DNA of 64,000 nt from an uncultured bacterium (GCA_902475545.1 CABRZP010000001.1:146950-210949), one strand, 5' to 3'. Shown: positions 42,849 through 52,477, numbered from the stretch's first letter. Numbers and translations are program-made. The notes: generated from the letters alone by a model not told the origin.

Positions 42849-43237
42849 TATTTTAACCCTTCAATATATGTTTCAAGTTGTCCTTTAGGAATAGATGATT
42901 CAATCCTTTTGTATTGTGTGCCGTCTGAATTTAGCATAATAATTGTTGGCACAAGTTGAACATTGTATTTTTTTATCATGTTATTGTTCATATCACTGCG
43001 ATTATCTACAATGATTTCAGTGTAAACTATTCTGTCATTATATTTTGGCAAAACTTCTTTAAATACTTTTTCAACTTCTTTACACTCCAAACACATTGTT
43101 GAAGAAAATTTTATAATTTGCGGTTTGCCTTTAGCTTCGGCAACAATTGAAGTGTCTTTGTGGAACGACAATCCGAAAAAAGCCAGAACCGGAATAATTA
43201 AAATTGCTAAAATTGTTATAATTGATTTTACATTCAT
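42848..43237 (-). CDS. Membrane-anchored thioredoxin-fold protein
   Basis: 129 residues: an N-terminal membrane anchor (IITILAILIIPVLAFFGLSF), then a thioredoxin fold with the redox motif MCLECKEVE (CxxC) and the cis-Pro segment QLVPTIIML. It acts outside the cytoplasmic membrane and is probably recharged by the CcdA protein encoded directly behind it (one-base overlap). GGGGAGA precedes the ATG. Confidence 0.9.
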   Translation of the reverse strand: MNVKSIITILAILIIPVLAFFGLSFHKDTSIVAEAKGKPQIIKFSSTMCLECKEVEKVFKEVLPKYNDRIVYTEIIVDNRSDMNNNMIKKYNVQLVPTIIMLNSDGTQYKRIESSIPKGQLETYIEGLK

Positions 43238-43330
43238 GATAAATCTCCCCTTTTATTTATACCATATTATTAGTGGTAAATTAAAGATTTTACAATATAC
43301 AGTTGGGGAAATTTAAAAATTTTTACAAAA

Positions 43331-43618
43331 TTAGAAGTGCATATCAAAATGCGGCGGCATTCCGTTTACTTTTTCATTTTCTATTCTCATAGCAGAACCG
43401 ATAGTAAAGTTCTGGGCTGTTGTTTTGTTAATTTCAAAAGCAACGTCTCCGTTAAAGACTTCTTTATTTTCTTCTAAAAACTGGAATAAAGGTGTTGCCG
43501 GAGCCGTTATAATTCCTTCAAGAGTTTCTCCTGCCTGCTGAAGAGTACGTTCAGGAACTTTTACGTTTAGCCCGAATGGTTTGTAAGGTCTATTGAATGT
43601 AAAATTTTGATCTGCCAT
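43331..43618 (-). CDS. Unknown small soluble protein
   Basis: 95 residues, no signal peptide or membrane helix. It begins MADQNFTFNRPYKPFG and ends PPHFDMHF. AAAAGGG precedes the ATG. It stands alone between the thioredoxin gene and the divergent iron-sulfur protein. No family recognised. Confidence 0.7.
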   Translation of the reverse strand: MADQNFTFNRPYKPFGLNVKVPERTLQQAGETLEGIITAPATPLFQFLEENKEVFNGDVAFEINKTTAQNFTIGSAMRIENEKVNGMPPHFDMHF

Positions 43619-43744
43619 AATTATACCCTTTTTTACTAAGATTAGTTATATTGTCGGCATTTTTATTCAAAAATTTAGTATTTTCTTTGAATTGTTAAAA
43701 TTTGTGAAGAGAAGGATGAGCTTACTTTATGCTATGATTTTTGT

Positions 43745-44833
43745 ATGAAGAAGTTGAAAGATTTTCAAAGTGAATTAAATAAATGCTCGAAATGCGGATT
43801 GTGTCAGAATGTTTGCCCTATATTTGAACTGAGTGCAAATGAGTGTGCCGTTAGTAAGGGCAAATTTATTATGCTGCATGGGGTTACAAAAGGTGATTTG
43901 AAGCTTTCAAAAAATATAAATAAGTATATTGATATGTGTTTGAAATGCGGAAAATGTAATGAGTTTTGTTCGGCAGGGATTGATGTTTGTCAAATATTAA
44001 ATACAGCAAAATACGAATATATGAATGGGTGTTTTATCAGTAAAATCGTGAAATTCCTGCATGGTAGATTTGTTTTCGGCAATATTATGAAATTGGGAAA
44101 ATTTATATCAAAACCTTTTAGACCTAAAAGAAACGTTGTTGATAAGCCATCTGCAAAAGTACTTTATTTTAAAGGTTGTGTTAATCAGGTTTGTCCTAAA
44201 ACTGATAAATATCTACATAAAATTTTTAAAAATACCGATATTGAAATAATTGAACCTGATTTTGATTGTTGCGGTTTACCTTTTTTGTCAGATGGAAATT
44301 TGGAAAGGTTTGAAGAAGCTGCAAAGTATAATTTAAAACTTTTGAATACTGACTGTGATTATATTGTTGCGGATTGTGCAAGTTGTGAAAGTACGGTTAG
44401 GGATTATTCAAAATATTTTAATACCGAGCCTGTTGAAATTTATCCTTGGGGTAATTTAATTGCTTTACGTAAAATTCATTTTAAATTTAGTAAAAATATA
44501 AAAGTCACATTCCATAAACCTTGCCATCTAAAAAATGATGCCTTTTTAATACAAATTTTGAGTAATTGCGAAAATGTTGAGTATGTGGAAATGAAGGATT
44601 ATGACAGTTGTTGCGGAATGGCTGGAAGTTTTGCATTGAAAAATCCAAAATTGGCGAAAAAACTTATGGCTAACAAATCACAAAATATTTGTGATACCAA
44701 CGCTGATTATGTTATTACGACTTGTCCGGCATGTATTGCAGGTTTGAATTTAGGGTTGTTTTTAAATGGTAACCGAAAAACAAAAGTTGTAAGTTTGCTG
44801 GAATTTTTAGCTAAAGCTGATAAAATCAGTTAA
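43745..44833 (+). CDS. Iron-sulfur oxidoreductase subunit (GlcF/HdrD/LutA-like, CCG domains)
   Basis: 362 residues. Two [4Fe-4S] ferredoxin-type motifs (CSKCGLCQNVCP and CLKCGKCNEFCSAG... C) are followed by two CCG domains (FDCCGLPF and DSCCGMAGSF). This is the layout of glycolate oxidase subunit GlcF, LutA and heterodisulfide reductase HdrD. The flavin-binding partner (GlcD type) is not adjacent. TATGAT (43733-43738) lies exactly six bases before the ATG and there is no Shine-Dalgarno sequence. The electron donor is unknown. Confidence 0.88.
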   Translation: MKKLKDFQSELNKCSKCGLCQNVCPIFELSANECAVSKGKFIMLHGVTKGDLKLSKNINKYIDMCLKCGKCNEFCSAGIDVCQILNTAKYEYMNGCFISKIVKFLHGRFVFGNIMKLGKFISKPFRPKRNVVDKPSAKVLYFKGCVNQVCPKTDKYLHKIFKNTDIEIIEPDFDCCGLPFLSDGNLERFEEAAKYNLKLLNTDCDYIVADCASCESTVRDYSKYFNTEPVEIYPWGNLIALRKIHFKFSKNIKVTFHKPCHLKNDAFLIQILSNCENVEYVEMKDYDSCCGMAGSFALKNPKLAKKLMANKSQNICDTNADYVITTCPACIAGLNLGLFLNGNRKTKVVSLLEFLAKADKIS

Positions 44834-44842
44834 GGTTCTTTA

Positions 44843-46072
44843 TTATTCATAGCGTAATGCGTCAATCGGATTTAATAAGGACGCTTTGTAGGCAGGGTAG
44901 TATCCAAAACCTATACCGATTGCTGCTGAAAATCCCATTGATAATAGTATTGATTCCAGTGTTATCGCAATATTCATCCCTGCAAATTTTTGCATTAAAA
45001 ACGCTCCGGAAATTCCTATAACTACTCCAATTAATCCGCCAACCATTGATAATAAGAATGATTCAATAAGAAATTGAAATCTTATATCTGAGGCTTTAGC
45101 ACCAATTGCCATACGAATACCAATTTCTTTTGTTCGTTCTGTAACTGATACCAGCATAATGTTCATAATTCCTATTCCGCCGACAATAAGTGATACACCT
45201 GCAATTGCACCGAGTAATAGTGACATTGTTTTTGTGGCAGATTTAATGGTTTCCTGCATTTCTGCAAGATTTCTGATTTCAAAATCATTTTCTTGATTTT
45301 TGCCGATGTGGTGGCGTTCTTTTAATATTTCGGTTATGTCTTCTTCTGCAAGGCTTATAACTTCATCGTTTTGTGCTTTTACGGCTATCATTCCAACTGT
45401 CCCCGGAAAATCTGTTCCAAATACTTTTCGTTGAGCTGTTGTAATTGGAATAAATACCATATCGTCCTGATCTTGTCCCATTCCGCTTGAACCTTTAGTT
45501 CTTAATAGCCCTACAACTTTGAACGGAACATTCCCAATGCGAATAGTTTTCCCTATCGGGTCAACATCCCCGAAAAGTTCGGTTGAAACAGTTTGTCCGA
45601 TTATGGCAACTTTAGTACTGTTTTTGTTATCTTCCGGTAAAAATCCTCTGCCGGATTCAATTTCATAGTTTCTAATCATAAAATAAGGCATAGTTGTACC
45701 GCCGACTGTTGTTGACCAGTTTTGGTTACCGTAGGTAATTTGTTTTCCTTCTGAAGAATACGGTGCTATTGCAAGAATTCCTCGAGATTTAGCTTCAATA
45801 GCTGCAGCATCTTTCATTGTAAGAGTAGGTTTTGTACCCATTCCCATTCTTACCCCGCCGGATTTTGCAGATGCGGAACGTATCATTAGAAGATTGCTGC
45901 CCATGGATTCCATATCTTTGGCAATCTTTTTGCTGGCTCCGGAACCGACTGCAAGCATTATAATAACTGCACTTACTCCGATAATTATACCCAGACTTGT
46001 AAGTATTGACCGCATTTTGTTTATTCTTAATGACACTGTTGCCATCTTTAGTATTGATTTGAAATCTAGCAT
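44843..46072 (-). CDS. MacB-type ABC transporter permease (FtsX family)
   Basis: 409 residues: one N-terminal membrane helix, a periplasmic MacB_PCD domain (about 45-250), and a C-terminal FtsX domain with three helices including the signature NIMLVSVTERTKEIGIRMAIGA. The ATG at 46072 has AAGGA upstream; 21 codons of in-frame upstream sequence are rejected. Unlike E. coli MacB, the ATPase is a separate gene, just before it. Last gene of the tolC-macA-ATPase-permease operon. Confidence 0.93.
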   Translation of the reverse strand: MLDFKSILKMATVSLRINKMRSILTSLGIIIGVSAVIIMLAVGSGASKKIAKDMESMGSNLLMIRSASAKSGGVRMGMGTKPTLTMKDAAAIEAKSRGILAIAPYSSEGKQITYGNQNWSTTVGGTTMPYFMIRNYEIESGRGFLPEDNKNSTKVAIIGQTVSTELFGDVDPIGKTIRIGNVPFKVVGLLRTKGSSGMGQDQDDMVFIPITTAQRKVFGTDFPGTVGMIAVKAQNDEVISLAEEDITEILKERHHIGKNQENDFEIRNLAEMQETIKSATKTMSLLLGAIAGVSLIVGGIGIMNIMLVSVTERTKEIGIRMAIGAKASDIRFQFLIESFLLSMVGGLIGVVIGISGAFLMQKFAGMNIAITLESILLSMGFSAAIGIGFGYYPAYKASLLNPIDALRYE

Positions 46073-46104
46073 ATTAATCCTTCTATTTTGTGAGGGTAAG
46101 AAAT

Positions 46105-46821
46105 TTAAGTTTCTCGAGTTCTGTGTGAAAGCCATTTTTCTTTGGGTTCATCGAGAATAATTTTCCCATCTTTAAATTTAACTATTCGTTTTGTGTATTC
46201 TGCAATATCAGGTTCATGTGTTACAAGAACAATGGTTTTTCCCATTTCTTCGTTAAGCCTTACGAAAAATTCCATAACTTCAATACTTGTTTTTGTATCA
46301 AGGTTACCTGTAGGTTCATCGGCTAAAATCAATGGTGCATCGTTAACAAGTGCTCTTGCAATTGCAACTCTTTGCTGTTGACCGCCTGACATTTGATTAG
46401 GCATGTGGTCTTCTCTGTTTTTTAGCCCAACTATATTTAATGCCCATTTAGCTCTTTCAATACGTTCTGTTTCGGGAATACCTTTGTAAATCATTGGTAA
46501 TGAAACATTATCAAGTGCAGAGGTTCTGGAAATTAAATTGAAACCTTGAAATACAAACCCCATTTTTTCGCATCTGACCATTGCCAGTTTGTCCGGATCT
46601 AAGTTCAACATATCTTCGCCATCTAAAAAATATGAGCCGGAATTTGGTTTATCAAGTGTTCCGAGCATATTCATAAAAGTAGATTTGCCGGAGCCGGAGG
46701 TGCCCATAATTGCAACAAATTCACCTTTTTTAATACTCAAAGACACATCGTCCAGAGCATTAAAAGAATCTTCGCCTGTTTGATAAGTTTTTATAGCATG
46801 TTTTACTTCTATTAAATTCAT
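46105..46821 (-). CDS. MacB/LolD-type ABC transporter ATPase
   Basis: 238 residues with Walker A GTSGSGKST, Q-loop VFQGFNL, signature MSGGQQQRVAIARAL, Walker B LILADEPTGNLD and H-loop VTHEPD. It energises the adjacent FtsX-type permease. AAAGGA precedes the ATG. It lies ten bases after the macA-type gene. Confidence 0.95.
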   Translation of the reverse strand: MNLIEVKHAIKTYQTGEDSFNALDDVSLSIKKGEFVAIMGTSGSGKSTFMNMLGTLDKPNSGSYFLDGEDMLNLDPDKLAMVRCEKMGFVFQGFNLISRTSALDNVSLPMIYKGIPETERIERAKWALNIVGLKNREDHMPNQMSGGQQQRVAIARALVNDAPLILADEPTGNLDTKTSIEVMEFFVRLNEEMGKTIVLVTHEPDIAEYTKRIVKFKDGKIILDEPKEKWLSHRTRET

Positions 46822-46830
46822 ATTAATCCT

Positions 46831-48033
46831 TTATCTAAACATTCCCGGAGGCCCGCCGCGGCGATTACCGTTATTTGATGTCATTCCTTTGGTTCGTTTA
46901 CCTCCGAAAGAGCTGATAATAACTTCATCTCCAAGTTTTAATTTTTTTGAAATTATTTCAACATTTGTATCGTCACTAACACCTTGTTTTATGTTGATTC
47001 TTTGAGGTTTACCGTTTTCTAAAATCCAGATTCCCTGATTTTTATATTTTTGTCCGTCAACCTCAGGGGTATATTTTAACGCAATTGACGGTGCACACAT
47101 AACATCTTTGTTGCGGCTTGTGATTATTGAAACGTTGGCAGTCATGCCCGGTTTTAGTTTCAAGTCTTCGTTACTTACGCTAACAATAACGGTATATGTA
47201 ACAACGTTTGATGTTACTGTAGAATCAAGTCTTACCTGAGTGACTTTTCCGTAAAAAATACTGTCAGGGTAGCCGTCAAGTGTATATTGAACTTGTTGTC
47301 CTTCTTTAACTTTACCGATGTCAGCTTCAGAAACATTAACTTCAATTTGCATTTTTGTTAAATCTTGTGCAATTTTAAAAAGTTCCGGAGCTTGAAAGCT
47401 TGCGGCAACCGGTTGTCCAACATCGATATCTCTTGAAATAATAGTTCCGTCAACAGGTGCAATTATTCTTGTGTAACCTAAATTTGTCATTGCAGTATTG
47501 TAGTTTGCTCTTGCTTGAGCAATAGAAGCTCTTTGGGCTCCGACTGAAGCTTTTTGTGCAAGATAATCGCTTTCAGCTTGATCTAATTCGCTTTTTGCAA
47601 TGAAATTTTTTGCATAAAGATTTTTGTACCTGTTATAAGTCTTTTCAGCCATTACCATTTGAGCGTTTAGTTTTGCAAGATTTGCTTGTGCATTGTTAAT
47701 TTGTGCTCTGTTTTGGTCAACGGAGGCTTGAAAGTTTGCAGGGTCAATTTGAGCAAGAAGCTGCCCTTTTTTAACCTCAGAATTAAAGTCAACATAAATT
47801 TCTTTCATTAATCCTGAAACAGTTGAACCCACACTGACGATATTAACAGGATTTATTGTGCCGGAGGCTTCAACGACTTGAGTAATTGTACATTTTTCAA
47901 GTTTTTGGGTTTCATATTGGACTTTATTGGACTTTGCATTGATTCCAAATCCAACAACAGCTATAAGTGCTATTGCTAACGGGATAATGACTCTTTTCTT
48001 TGCAAATATTGCTATAATATCATTTTTTGACAT
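46831..48033 (-). CDS. MacA-type periplasmic adaptor (HlyD family)
   Basis: 400 residues: an N-terminal membrane anchor, lipoyl halves (VSVGSTVSGLMKEIYVDFNSEVKKGQ and LGYTRIIAPVDGTIISRDIDVGQ), a long coiled-coil hairpin between them, and a beta-barrel domain. The tail is Gly/Arg-rich (NNGNRRGGPPGMFR). It connects the MacB-type permease to the TolC-type channel. AAGGGA precedes the ATG, one base after the tolC stop. Confidence 0.94.
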   Translation of the reverse strand: MSKNDIIAIFAKKRVIIPLAIALIAVVGFGINAKSNKVQYETQKLEKCTITQVVEASGTINPVNIVSVGSTVSGLMKEIYVDFNSEVKKGQLLAQIDPANFQASVDQNRAQINNAQANLAKLNAQMVMAEKTYNRYKNLYAKNFIAKSELDQAESDYLAQKASVGAQRASIAQARANYNTAMTNLGYTRIIAPVDGTIISRDIDVGQPVAASFQAPELFKIAQDLTKMQIEVNVSEADIGKVKEGQQVQYTLDGYPDSIFYGKVTQVRLDSTVTSNVVTYTVIVSVSNEDLKLKPGMTANVSIITSRNKDVMCAPSIALKYTPEVDGQKYKNQGIWILENGKPQRINIKQGVSDDTNVEIISKKLKLGDEVIISSFGGKRTKGMTSNNGNRRGGPPGMFR

Positions 48034-48034
48034 A

Positions 48035-49489
48035 TTATTTCCCTTCTAAGGTTACGGTAACTTGTTGAGGAAGAGCTATTACACTTTCTAAATTTGCCCT
48101 TGCAACGTTGTATTTATAAATAGTTTCAATATATGAACACTGAGCATTGTTATAATTAACTTTTGCATCTTGTAATTGGATATAGTCGCCTAATCCTACA
48201 TAATATCTTCCTTCTGCCAGTTCGTAGTTTTCAAGAGTTTGACGAACTTTTACAGCTAAAAGAGGTATTTGTTTTTCAAGCTCAATCATATCAATATAGG
48301 CATTTTGTACTTGAAAGAATATATCCTGATTTAATTGATTTAAGGAGTTTTCTGCAATATCAACCTGATATTTAGCGGCATCAACTTTGTATTTTTGATT
48401 CATTATATTAACAGAACTTGAAAGGTTTACTCCGACATTGAATGAGTTAGTTGAATTAGTATCTCTAAATCCGTATCCTGCAGTTGCAGATACAGACGGA
48501 TAATAATTTCTTTTTACATAGACTAAATTTTCTTTAACAGCATCCAGAGTTGAATTATAAGCTTTTAAATCTGCTCTGTTTTTGTATGCCATATTTATAC
48601 ACTCTTCAAATGAGTAAGGGAATTCTGAAACTTTATAATCTGTTAGTACTTCTAATTTTTCAACTGAGGTGACGAGTTTTGCATCGTTGACATTAACAGG
48701 AAGATGATTTTTGGTTTCTCCTGATGGTTTTGATATATGTGCTAAATCAACAGGTGCTACATTATCTTGAATGTTAAAACCTTCAGTTCCTGCGATTGAA
48801 TACATTGGAGCATTTGAAAGATACATTGCGTTATTTAAATTAACAAGTGAATTTTTGTAAGCATTTTCGGATTTAATAAGAGCAATTTTTGAATCACTTA
48901 ATGTTACTTCTGCATTAACCAAATCTATTTTTGATTTTATGCCTTCATCATAATATGCTTTTGTTCGCTGGTAGTTTCGTTCATTGATATCTACATAAGC
49001 TTTGTTAATTAAAACAGTTGCACGTGCGGCAAGGACTTCATAGTATTTTTGTTTAACTGTAAATGTTGTTTCTCTTACTGTGTTATTAAATAGGTATTCA
49101 TCAGCAATAAGGTAAAAATTTTGCATTTTTATATGTGCGTTTGTTCTGCCAAAATTCCAGATTAATTGGTTTAGTGTTGCTTCTACTGAATAAACATTAG
49201 TATTTGTTGTATATTTATTTGTGTTTGTATCGTTATAATTGTATCCTGTGCCAACACCTATTGTTGGGAAAAATTCAGAACGTGCAACCCCGACATTTGT
49301 TTTCGAAATACCATAATTGTATCTTGCATTTTTAATTGCAGGATTATTATTAAGAGCAATAGAAATACAATCATTAAGGCTTAATACTGAACCTTGTTCA
49401 ACTTTTATTTCATCAATTGCAAATGCTGTATTTACAGATAAAGTCAGTGCAATAAATAATGTAGATGCTATTTTGGTTAATGATTGCAT
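48035..49489 (-). CDS. TolC-family outer-membrane channel of the MacAB operon
   Basis: 484 residues. A signal peptide (SLTKIASTLFIALTLSVNTAFA) is followed by two OEP repeats (SLNDCISIALNNNPAIKNARYNYG near 35, and SFEECINMAYKNRADLKAYN near 295). ATG 49489 has GAGG seven bases upstream; an in-frame ATG four codons earlier contains that site and is rejected. It is the first gene of the ABC-type tripartite exporter. It is distinct from the RND-linked channel at 7 kb, so each pump has its own channel. Confidence 0.93.
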   Translation of the reverse strand: MQSLTKIASTLFIALTLSVNTAFAIDEIKVEQGSVLSLNDCISIALNNNPAIKNARYNYGISKTNVGVARSEFFPTIGVGTGYNYNDTNTNKYTTNTNVYSVEATLNQLIWNFGRTNAHIKMQNFYLIADEYLFNNTVRETTFTVKQKYYEVLAARATVLINKAYVDINERNYQRTKAYYDEGIKSKIDLVNAEVTLSDSKIALIKSENAYKNSLVNLNNAMYLSNAPMYSIAGTEGFNIQDNVAPVDLAHISKPSGETKNHLPVNVNDAKLVTSVEKLEVLTDYKVSEFPYSFEECINMAYKNRADLKAYNSTLDAVKENLVYVKRNYYPSVSATAGYGFRDTNSTNSFNVGVNLSSSVNIMNQKYKVDAAKYQVDIAENSLNQLNQDIFFQVQNAYIDMIELEKQIPLLAVKVRQTLENYELAEGRYYVGLGDYIQLQDAKVNYNNAQCSYIETIYKYNVARANLESVIALPQQVTVTLEGK

Positions 49490-49567
49490 TATAATCCTCA
49501 TACGTATTTAATAACGATTTAACTATATAATAGTTCATTTTTCATCCTATAAAAAGTTGGGAGTTAA

Positions 49568-49608
49568 AATAAAAGACAGGTTCATCTTGTATAACCTGTC
49601 TTTTTATT
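49568..49608. terminator. Terminator between proC and the MacAB operon
   Basis: A 12-bp stem AAAAGACAGGTT/AACCTGTCTTTT with a ten-base loop and A/T flanks. It ends proC transcription on the minus strand before the efflux operon. Confidence 0.85.
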
Positions 49609-49628
49609 TGTATATTTAATTGATTTTA

Positions 49629-50435
49629 CTATTTGCCTAAAGCATTAGCTTTTTGTGTAGTTTTGTCAATTACATCAAAGAATAATTTGTCAGAATGCTG
49701 TTCTTTCATTTCACTTATTCCAACAAATGTACAGCCGCCTTTTGTTGCAACATTATCAATCAATGTTTGAACTGTTGTTTCTCCTCTGTTAAATATCATT
49801 TGTGCAGAGCCTAATGCGGTTTGAGTTGCGAGAGTCAGAGATTTTTCATATTCTAAACCTAATTTTTCACCAGCTCGTGCCATGTCTTCAATTACCTGAT
49901 AGAAAAATGCAGGGCCGGAACCGGAAATTGCTGTTACAATATCAATTTGGGATTCGTCGACTGTTATACACTTGCCGATTGATGTTAACAGATTTTGAAT
50001 TAATTCTAGATCTTCATCTGTGGCTTTAGAACCTTTACAAATTCCAAACATGCCTAATTTTACAAGTGCAGGTGTGTTTGGCATAATTCTGACTACTCTG
50101 CTTGAAGTTAAAATGTTTTCGATTTTTTCAGTGCAAACTCCTGCTGCAATAGAAACAATAAGTTTATCTTCAGATAAGTTTTCTTTAATTTCATTAAGAA
50201 CATCAACAACATTATTTGGTTTTGTAGCAATGAAAATTATATCAGAGGTTTGAGCAAGTTTTTTATTGTCATTTTCTACCGGTATATTTAATCTTTCTGC
50301 TGCTGATTTTGCAATTTCTGCGGTTATTTCAGAACCTTGAATATTATATATTTCGTTTAATTTAGATGTTGCAATTCCGCTAATAATTGCACTTGCCATT
50401 TTTCCGCAGCCGATAAATCCTATTGTTTTCTTCAT
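49629..50435 (-). CDS. proC: Pyrroline-5-carboxylate reductase
   Basis: 268 residues, standard size. The N-terminal Rossmann motif GFIGCGKMASAIISG, RIMPNTPALVKLGMFGI, the signature AISGSGPAFFYQVIEDMA and the C-terminal PGGTT-like loop (ATKGGCTFVGISEM, altered to Lys-Gly-Gly-Cys) are visible. It makes proline from pyrroline-5-carboxylate. GAAGGGA precedes the ATG. Monocistronic; the strong terminator follows. Confidence 0.95.
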   Translation of the reverse strand: MKKTIGFIGCGKMASAIISGIATSKLNEIYNIQGSEITAEIAKSAAERLNIPVENDNKKLAQTSDIIFIATKPNNVVDVLNEIKENLSEDKLIVSIAAGVCTEKIENILTSSRVVRIMPNTPALVKLGMFGICKGSKATDEDLELIQNLLTSIGKCITVDESQIDIVTAISGSGPAFFYQVIEDMARAGEKLGLEYEKSLTLATQTALGSAQMIFNRGETTVQTLIDNVATKGGCTFVGISEMKEQHSDKLFFDVIDKTTQKANALGK

Positions 50436-50532
50436 AATATTTAACCAATCCCTTCCTATTTTGTTGACTAATTAGTTTTTTTACGATAACATCTGAATTA
50501 TACGACAAATAAATAGTAAAAGGAAATAAAAA

Positions 50533-50685
50533 ATGAGACGTACACTAGAAGGAACAAAAAGAAAAAGACAAAACGTAAGTGGTTTTAGAGCAAGAATGGC
50601 TACTCCGGGCGGTAGAGAAGTTCTTAACAGACGTAGAGCTCGCGGTCGTCATAAATTAGCTATCACTGCTAAAAAACGTGCTTAG
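50533..50685 (+). CDS. rpmH: Ribosomal protein L34
   Basis: 50 residues: it starts MRRTLEGTKRKRQNVSGFRA and ends ITAKKRA, with the invariant GFRARMATPGGREVLNRRRA-type core. AAAGGAAATAAAAA precedes the ATG. It is followed by rnpA, the universal rpmH-rnpA pair. A small structured patch lies between the two genes. Confidence 0.97.
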   Translation: MRRTLEGTKRKRQNVSGFRARMATPGGREVLNRRRARGRHKLAITAKKRA

Positions 50686-50775
50686 TCCTCGTTGGACGGG
50701 GTATTCTGTTGACTGGCTTTTGTATAAATTAGCCAGAACTGCATAATTATCCTGACAGAATTAGTAAGAGGCAGA

Positions 50776-51126
50776 ATGTTACCAAAACATTATCGTTTAA
50801 AAAAAAGATCTGCTTTTAAAGCAACATATAAAGTTAAAAACTCCTCCCATTCGGGTGGAGTAACTTTGTTTGCAGGGATTCTAAAAAAAGAGGATTATCC
50901 TACAAAAGTCGGTTTTGTTGTAAGTAAAAAGGTACATAAAAGAGCGGTTAAGCGTAATAGATTAAAAAGGCTTATGAGGGAGAGTTATAGGCTTCTGTTG
51001 AAGAATGGTAATCTTGGAAATTCTCAAAAATATATGTCATTAATATTTGTAGGTTCTGAACGAGCTTTAGGTAAATCTTTCAATGAGATTGATGCCAGTA
51101 TTTCTAAATTATTAGGAAGGCTTTAA
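50776..51126 (+). CDS. rnpA: Ribonuclease P protein component
   Basis: 116 residues, standard size. It has the N-terminal RLKKRSAFKATYK and the basic RNR motif VSKKVHKRAVKRNRLKRLMR that contacts the RNase P RNA. It supports tRNA 5' maturation. AAGAGGCAG precedes the ATG. The next gene follows two bases after the stop, but it is not yidD or yidC as in most genomes. Confidence 0.95.
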   Translation: MLPKHYRLKKRSAFKATYKVKNSSHSGGVTLFAGILKKEDYPTKVGFVVSKKVHKRAVKRNRLKRLMRESYRLLLKNGNLGNSQKYMSLIFVGSERALGKSFNEIDASISKLLGRL

Positions 51127-51128
51127 AA

Positions 51129-51662
51129 ATGTTTGAGGGTATGTACGTTGAAAATATAATGATGCATTCGGAAACAAGAGTGTATCCTACCGAACCGCAA
51201 ATTTCTGCAGGTGTAGTTCTTGGCTCTCAGGCAATTTATCGCTATGCCTTACGAGAGTCTTCTTATCCTACACTTTCTATTGTTGATGCAATAACTGATG
51301 GCAATGGTAATACTATTCAACCGGGGCATTATGAATTAGCTTTGTCTGATGAGCGTGATTTTTTAATTTTGATGCAATCAAAGCAGGCTATAGCTATAAT
51401 TCCGGTTTTTAAAGTCGAGATTGATATGTCTGAGTATGCTCAGGTTCGGGATAATAAATCGTTAAAAAAGCAAAAGAAAAAAGAAAAAGAGATTGCTAGG
51501 ACTAATAAAAAACGGGCTAAACAAGGAATGCCTCCTGTGAATGAGGAGGAAGACATAAATCAAGAAGCGTCTCTTGAGTATGTGTCTGGTGAAGGTAAAA
51601 ATTATTATCTAATTAAATATGAACGTGGTGATGTTCGGGCATGGGCTGCGATAAAGGGTTAG
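51129..51662 (+). CDS. Unknown protein coupled to rnpA
   Basis: 177 residues, no signal peptide. The N-terminal ~110 residues look like a small beta-rich domain (VVLGSQAIYRYALRES... GNTIQPGHYELALSDERDF). A strongly basic stretch follows (SLKKQKKKEKEIARTNKKRAKQG), then an acidic stretch and a last beta hairpin. The basic region hints at RNA or membrane binding. It is tightly linked to rnpA, whose 3' end supplies the ribosome-binding site AGGAAGG. No family recognised. Confidence 0.78.
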   Translation: MFEGMYVENIMMHSETRVYPTEPQISAGVVLGSQAIYRYALRESSYPTLSIVDAITDGNGNTIQPGHYELALSDERDFLILMQSKQAIAIIPVFKVEIDMSEYAQVRDNKSLKKQKKKEKEIARTNKKRAKQGMPPVNEEEDINQEASLEYVSGEGKNYYLIKYERGDVRAWAAIKG

Positions 51663-51813
51663 GGGTAAATGGTAAAAGTGGCAAGTGAATTTGTCAGTCT
51701 GTTTGTTAGGTTATGTATTGTTAAGAATTGTAACTGTTGTTTCTTGAAATAAGGCAATTATCTACTAATTATATACTTTATATATAAGAGAGCACTTATT
51801 TAAGGACTATTTT

Positions 51814-52164
51814 ATGGGTCAAGATCAGAGAAATATATTAGCCGTAAATCAAACTGCCGCAGCAGCTGAAGGTAATTATGTTCCAACAGCTATTGAAATT
51901 GATCGCAGTGATGATTTCCAAAGAAAAATTATAAGTTCAACATTTGGTGTTATTAAAAATAATATATTGCAAGCTTTTTGGTATTCAACAGGTTTGGATG
52001 CAAATGTAAACAGTGCATATACGCAAGTTATGACTGACCCGAATCAGTGTATAGAAGTTCAAGGTCGAAAATTCTATCCTCATCCGGGTGTTGGAAATTT
52101 ACAGGCATATAATGAATTAGGTAACCCTAGCGGTGGTTGTTTTACCTTACATACTATGGGTTAG
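51814..52164 (+). CDS. Unknown small soluble protein
   Basis: 116 residues. It starts MGQDQRNILAVNQTAAAAEG, has no signal peptide, and contains aromatic residues and two cysteines (NQCIEV, GGCFTL). TTAAGGA precedes the ATG. A second small gene starts eight bases after the stop, so the two form a bicistron. No family recognised. Confidence 0.72.
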   Translation: MGQDQRNILAVNQTAAAAEGNYVPTAIEIDRSDDFQRKIISSTFGVIKNNILQAFWYSTGLDANVNSAYTQVMTDPNQCIEVQGRKFYPHPGVGNLQAYNELGNPSGGCFTLHTMG

Positions 52165-52172
52165 GAGAGATA

Positions 52173-52427
52173 ATGAATACTTTAAACGGAGTACAATTAA
52201 ATAGCAGAGCCGGTCTGGATATGAGAACGCAGTATTCTGAGATTAATAATCTGCCGAATCCTGATTCTCCTCAAGCTAATACTCTTTCAAATAACCCTAT
52301 TTATAATATGCTTCAAGTGTTATTTGATGGTACAAAAACTGAAGCAATGCCTCACGGTACCCCTGAAAATGCAGTTATAGGTTCAAATGGTTTGAAAAAT
52401 TCAATTAAAACCGGTTGGATTGGATAA
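52173..52427 (+). CDS. Unknown small protein, second in bicistron
   Basis: 84 residues, starting at the ATG at 52173, which has TAGGAGAGAT just upstream; a longer frame that reads through the previous gene's end is rejected. The protein is Asn/Pro-rich (NNLPNPDSPQANTLSNNPIY) and has no membrane segment. A terminator follows 12 bases later. Confidence 0.7.
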   Translation: MNTLNGVQLNSRAGLDMRTQYSEINNLPNPDSPQANTLSNNPIYNMLQVLFDGTKTEAMPHGTPENAVIGSNGLKNSIKTGWIG

Positions 52428-52439
52428 ATTTTATATATA

Positions 52440-52477
52440 AAAAAAGACCCTTGATTTTAATATCAAGGGTCTTTTTT
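52440..52477. terminator. Bidirectional terminator
   Basis: The stem AAAAAAGACCCTTGAT with its complement ATCAAGGGTCTTTTTT around a six-base loop lies between the bicistron and the convergent sugar aminotransferase gene. Confidence 0.9.
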
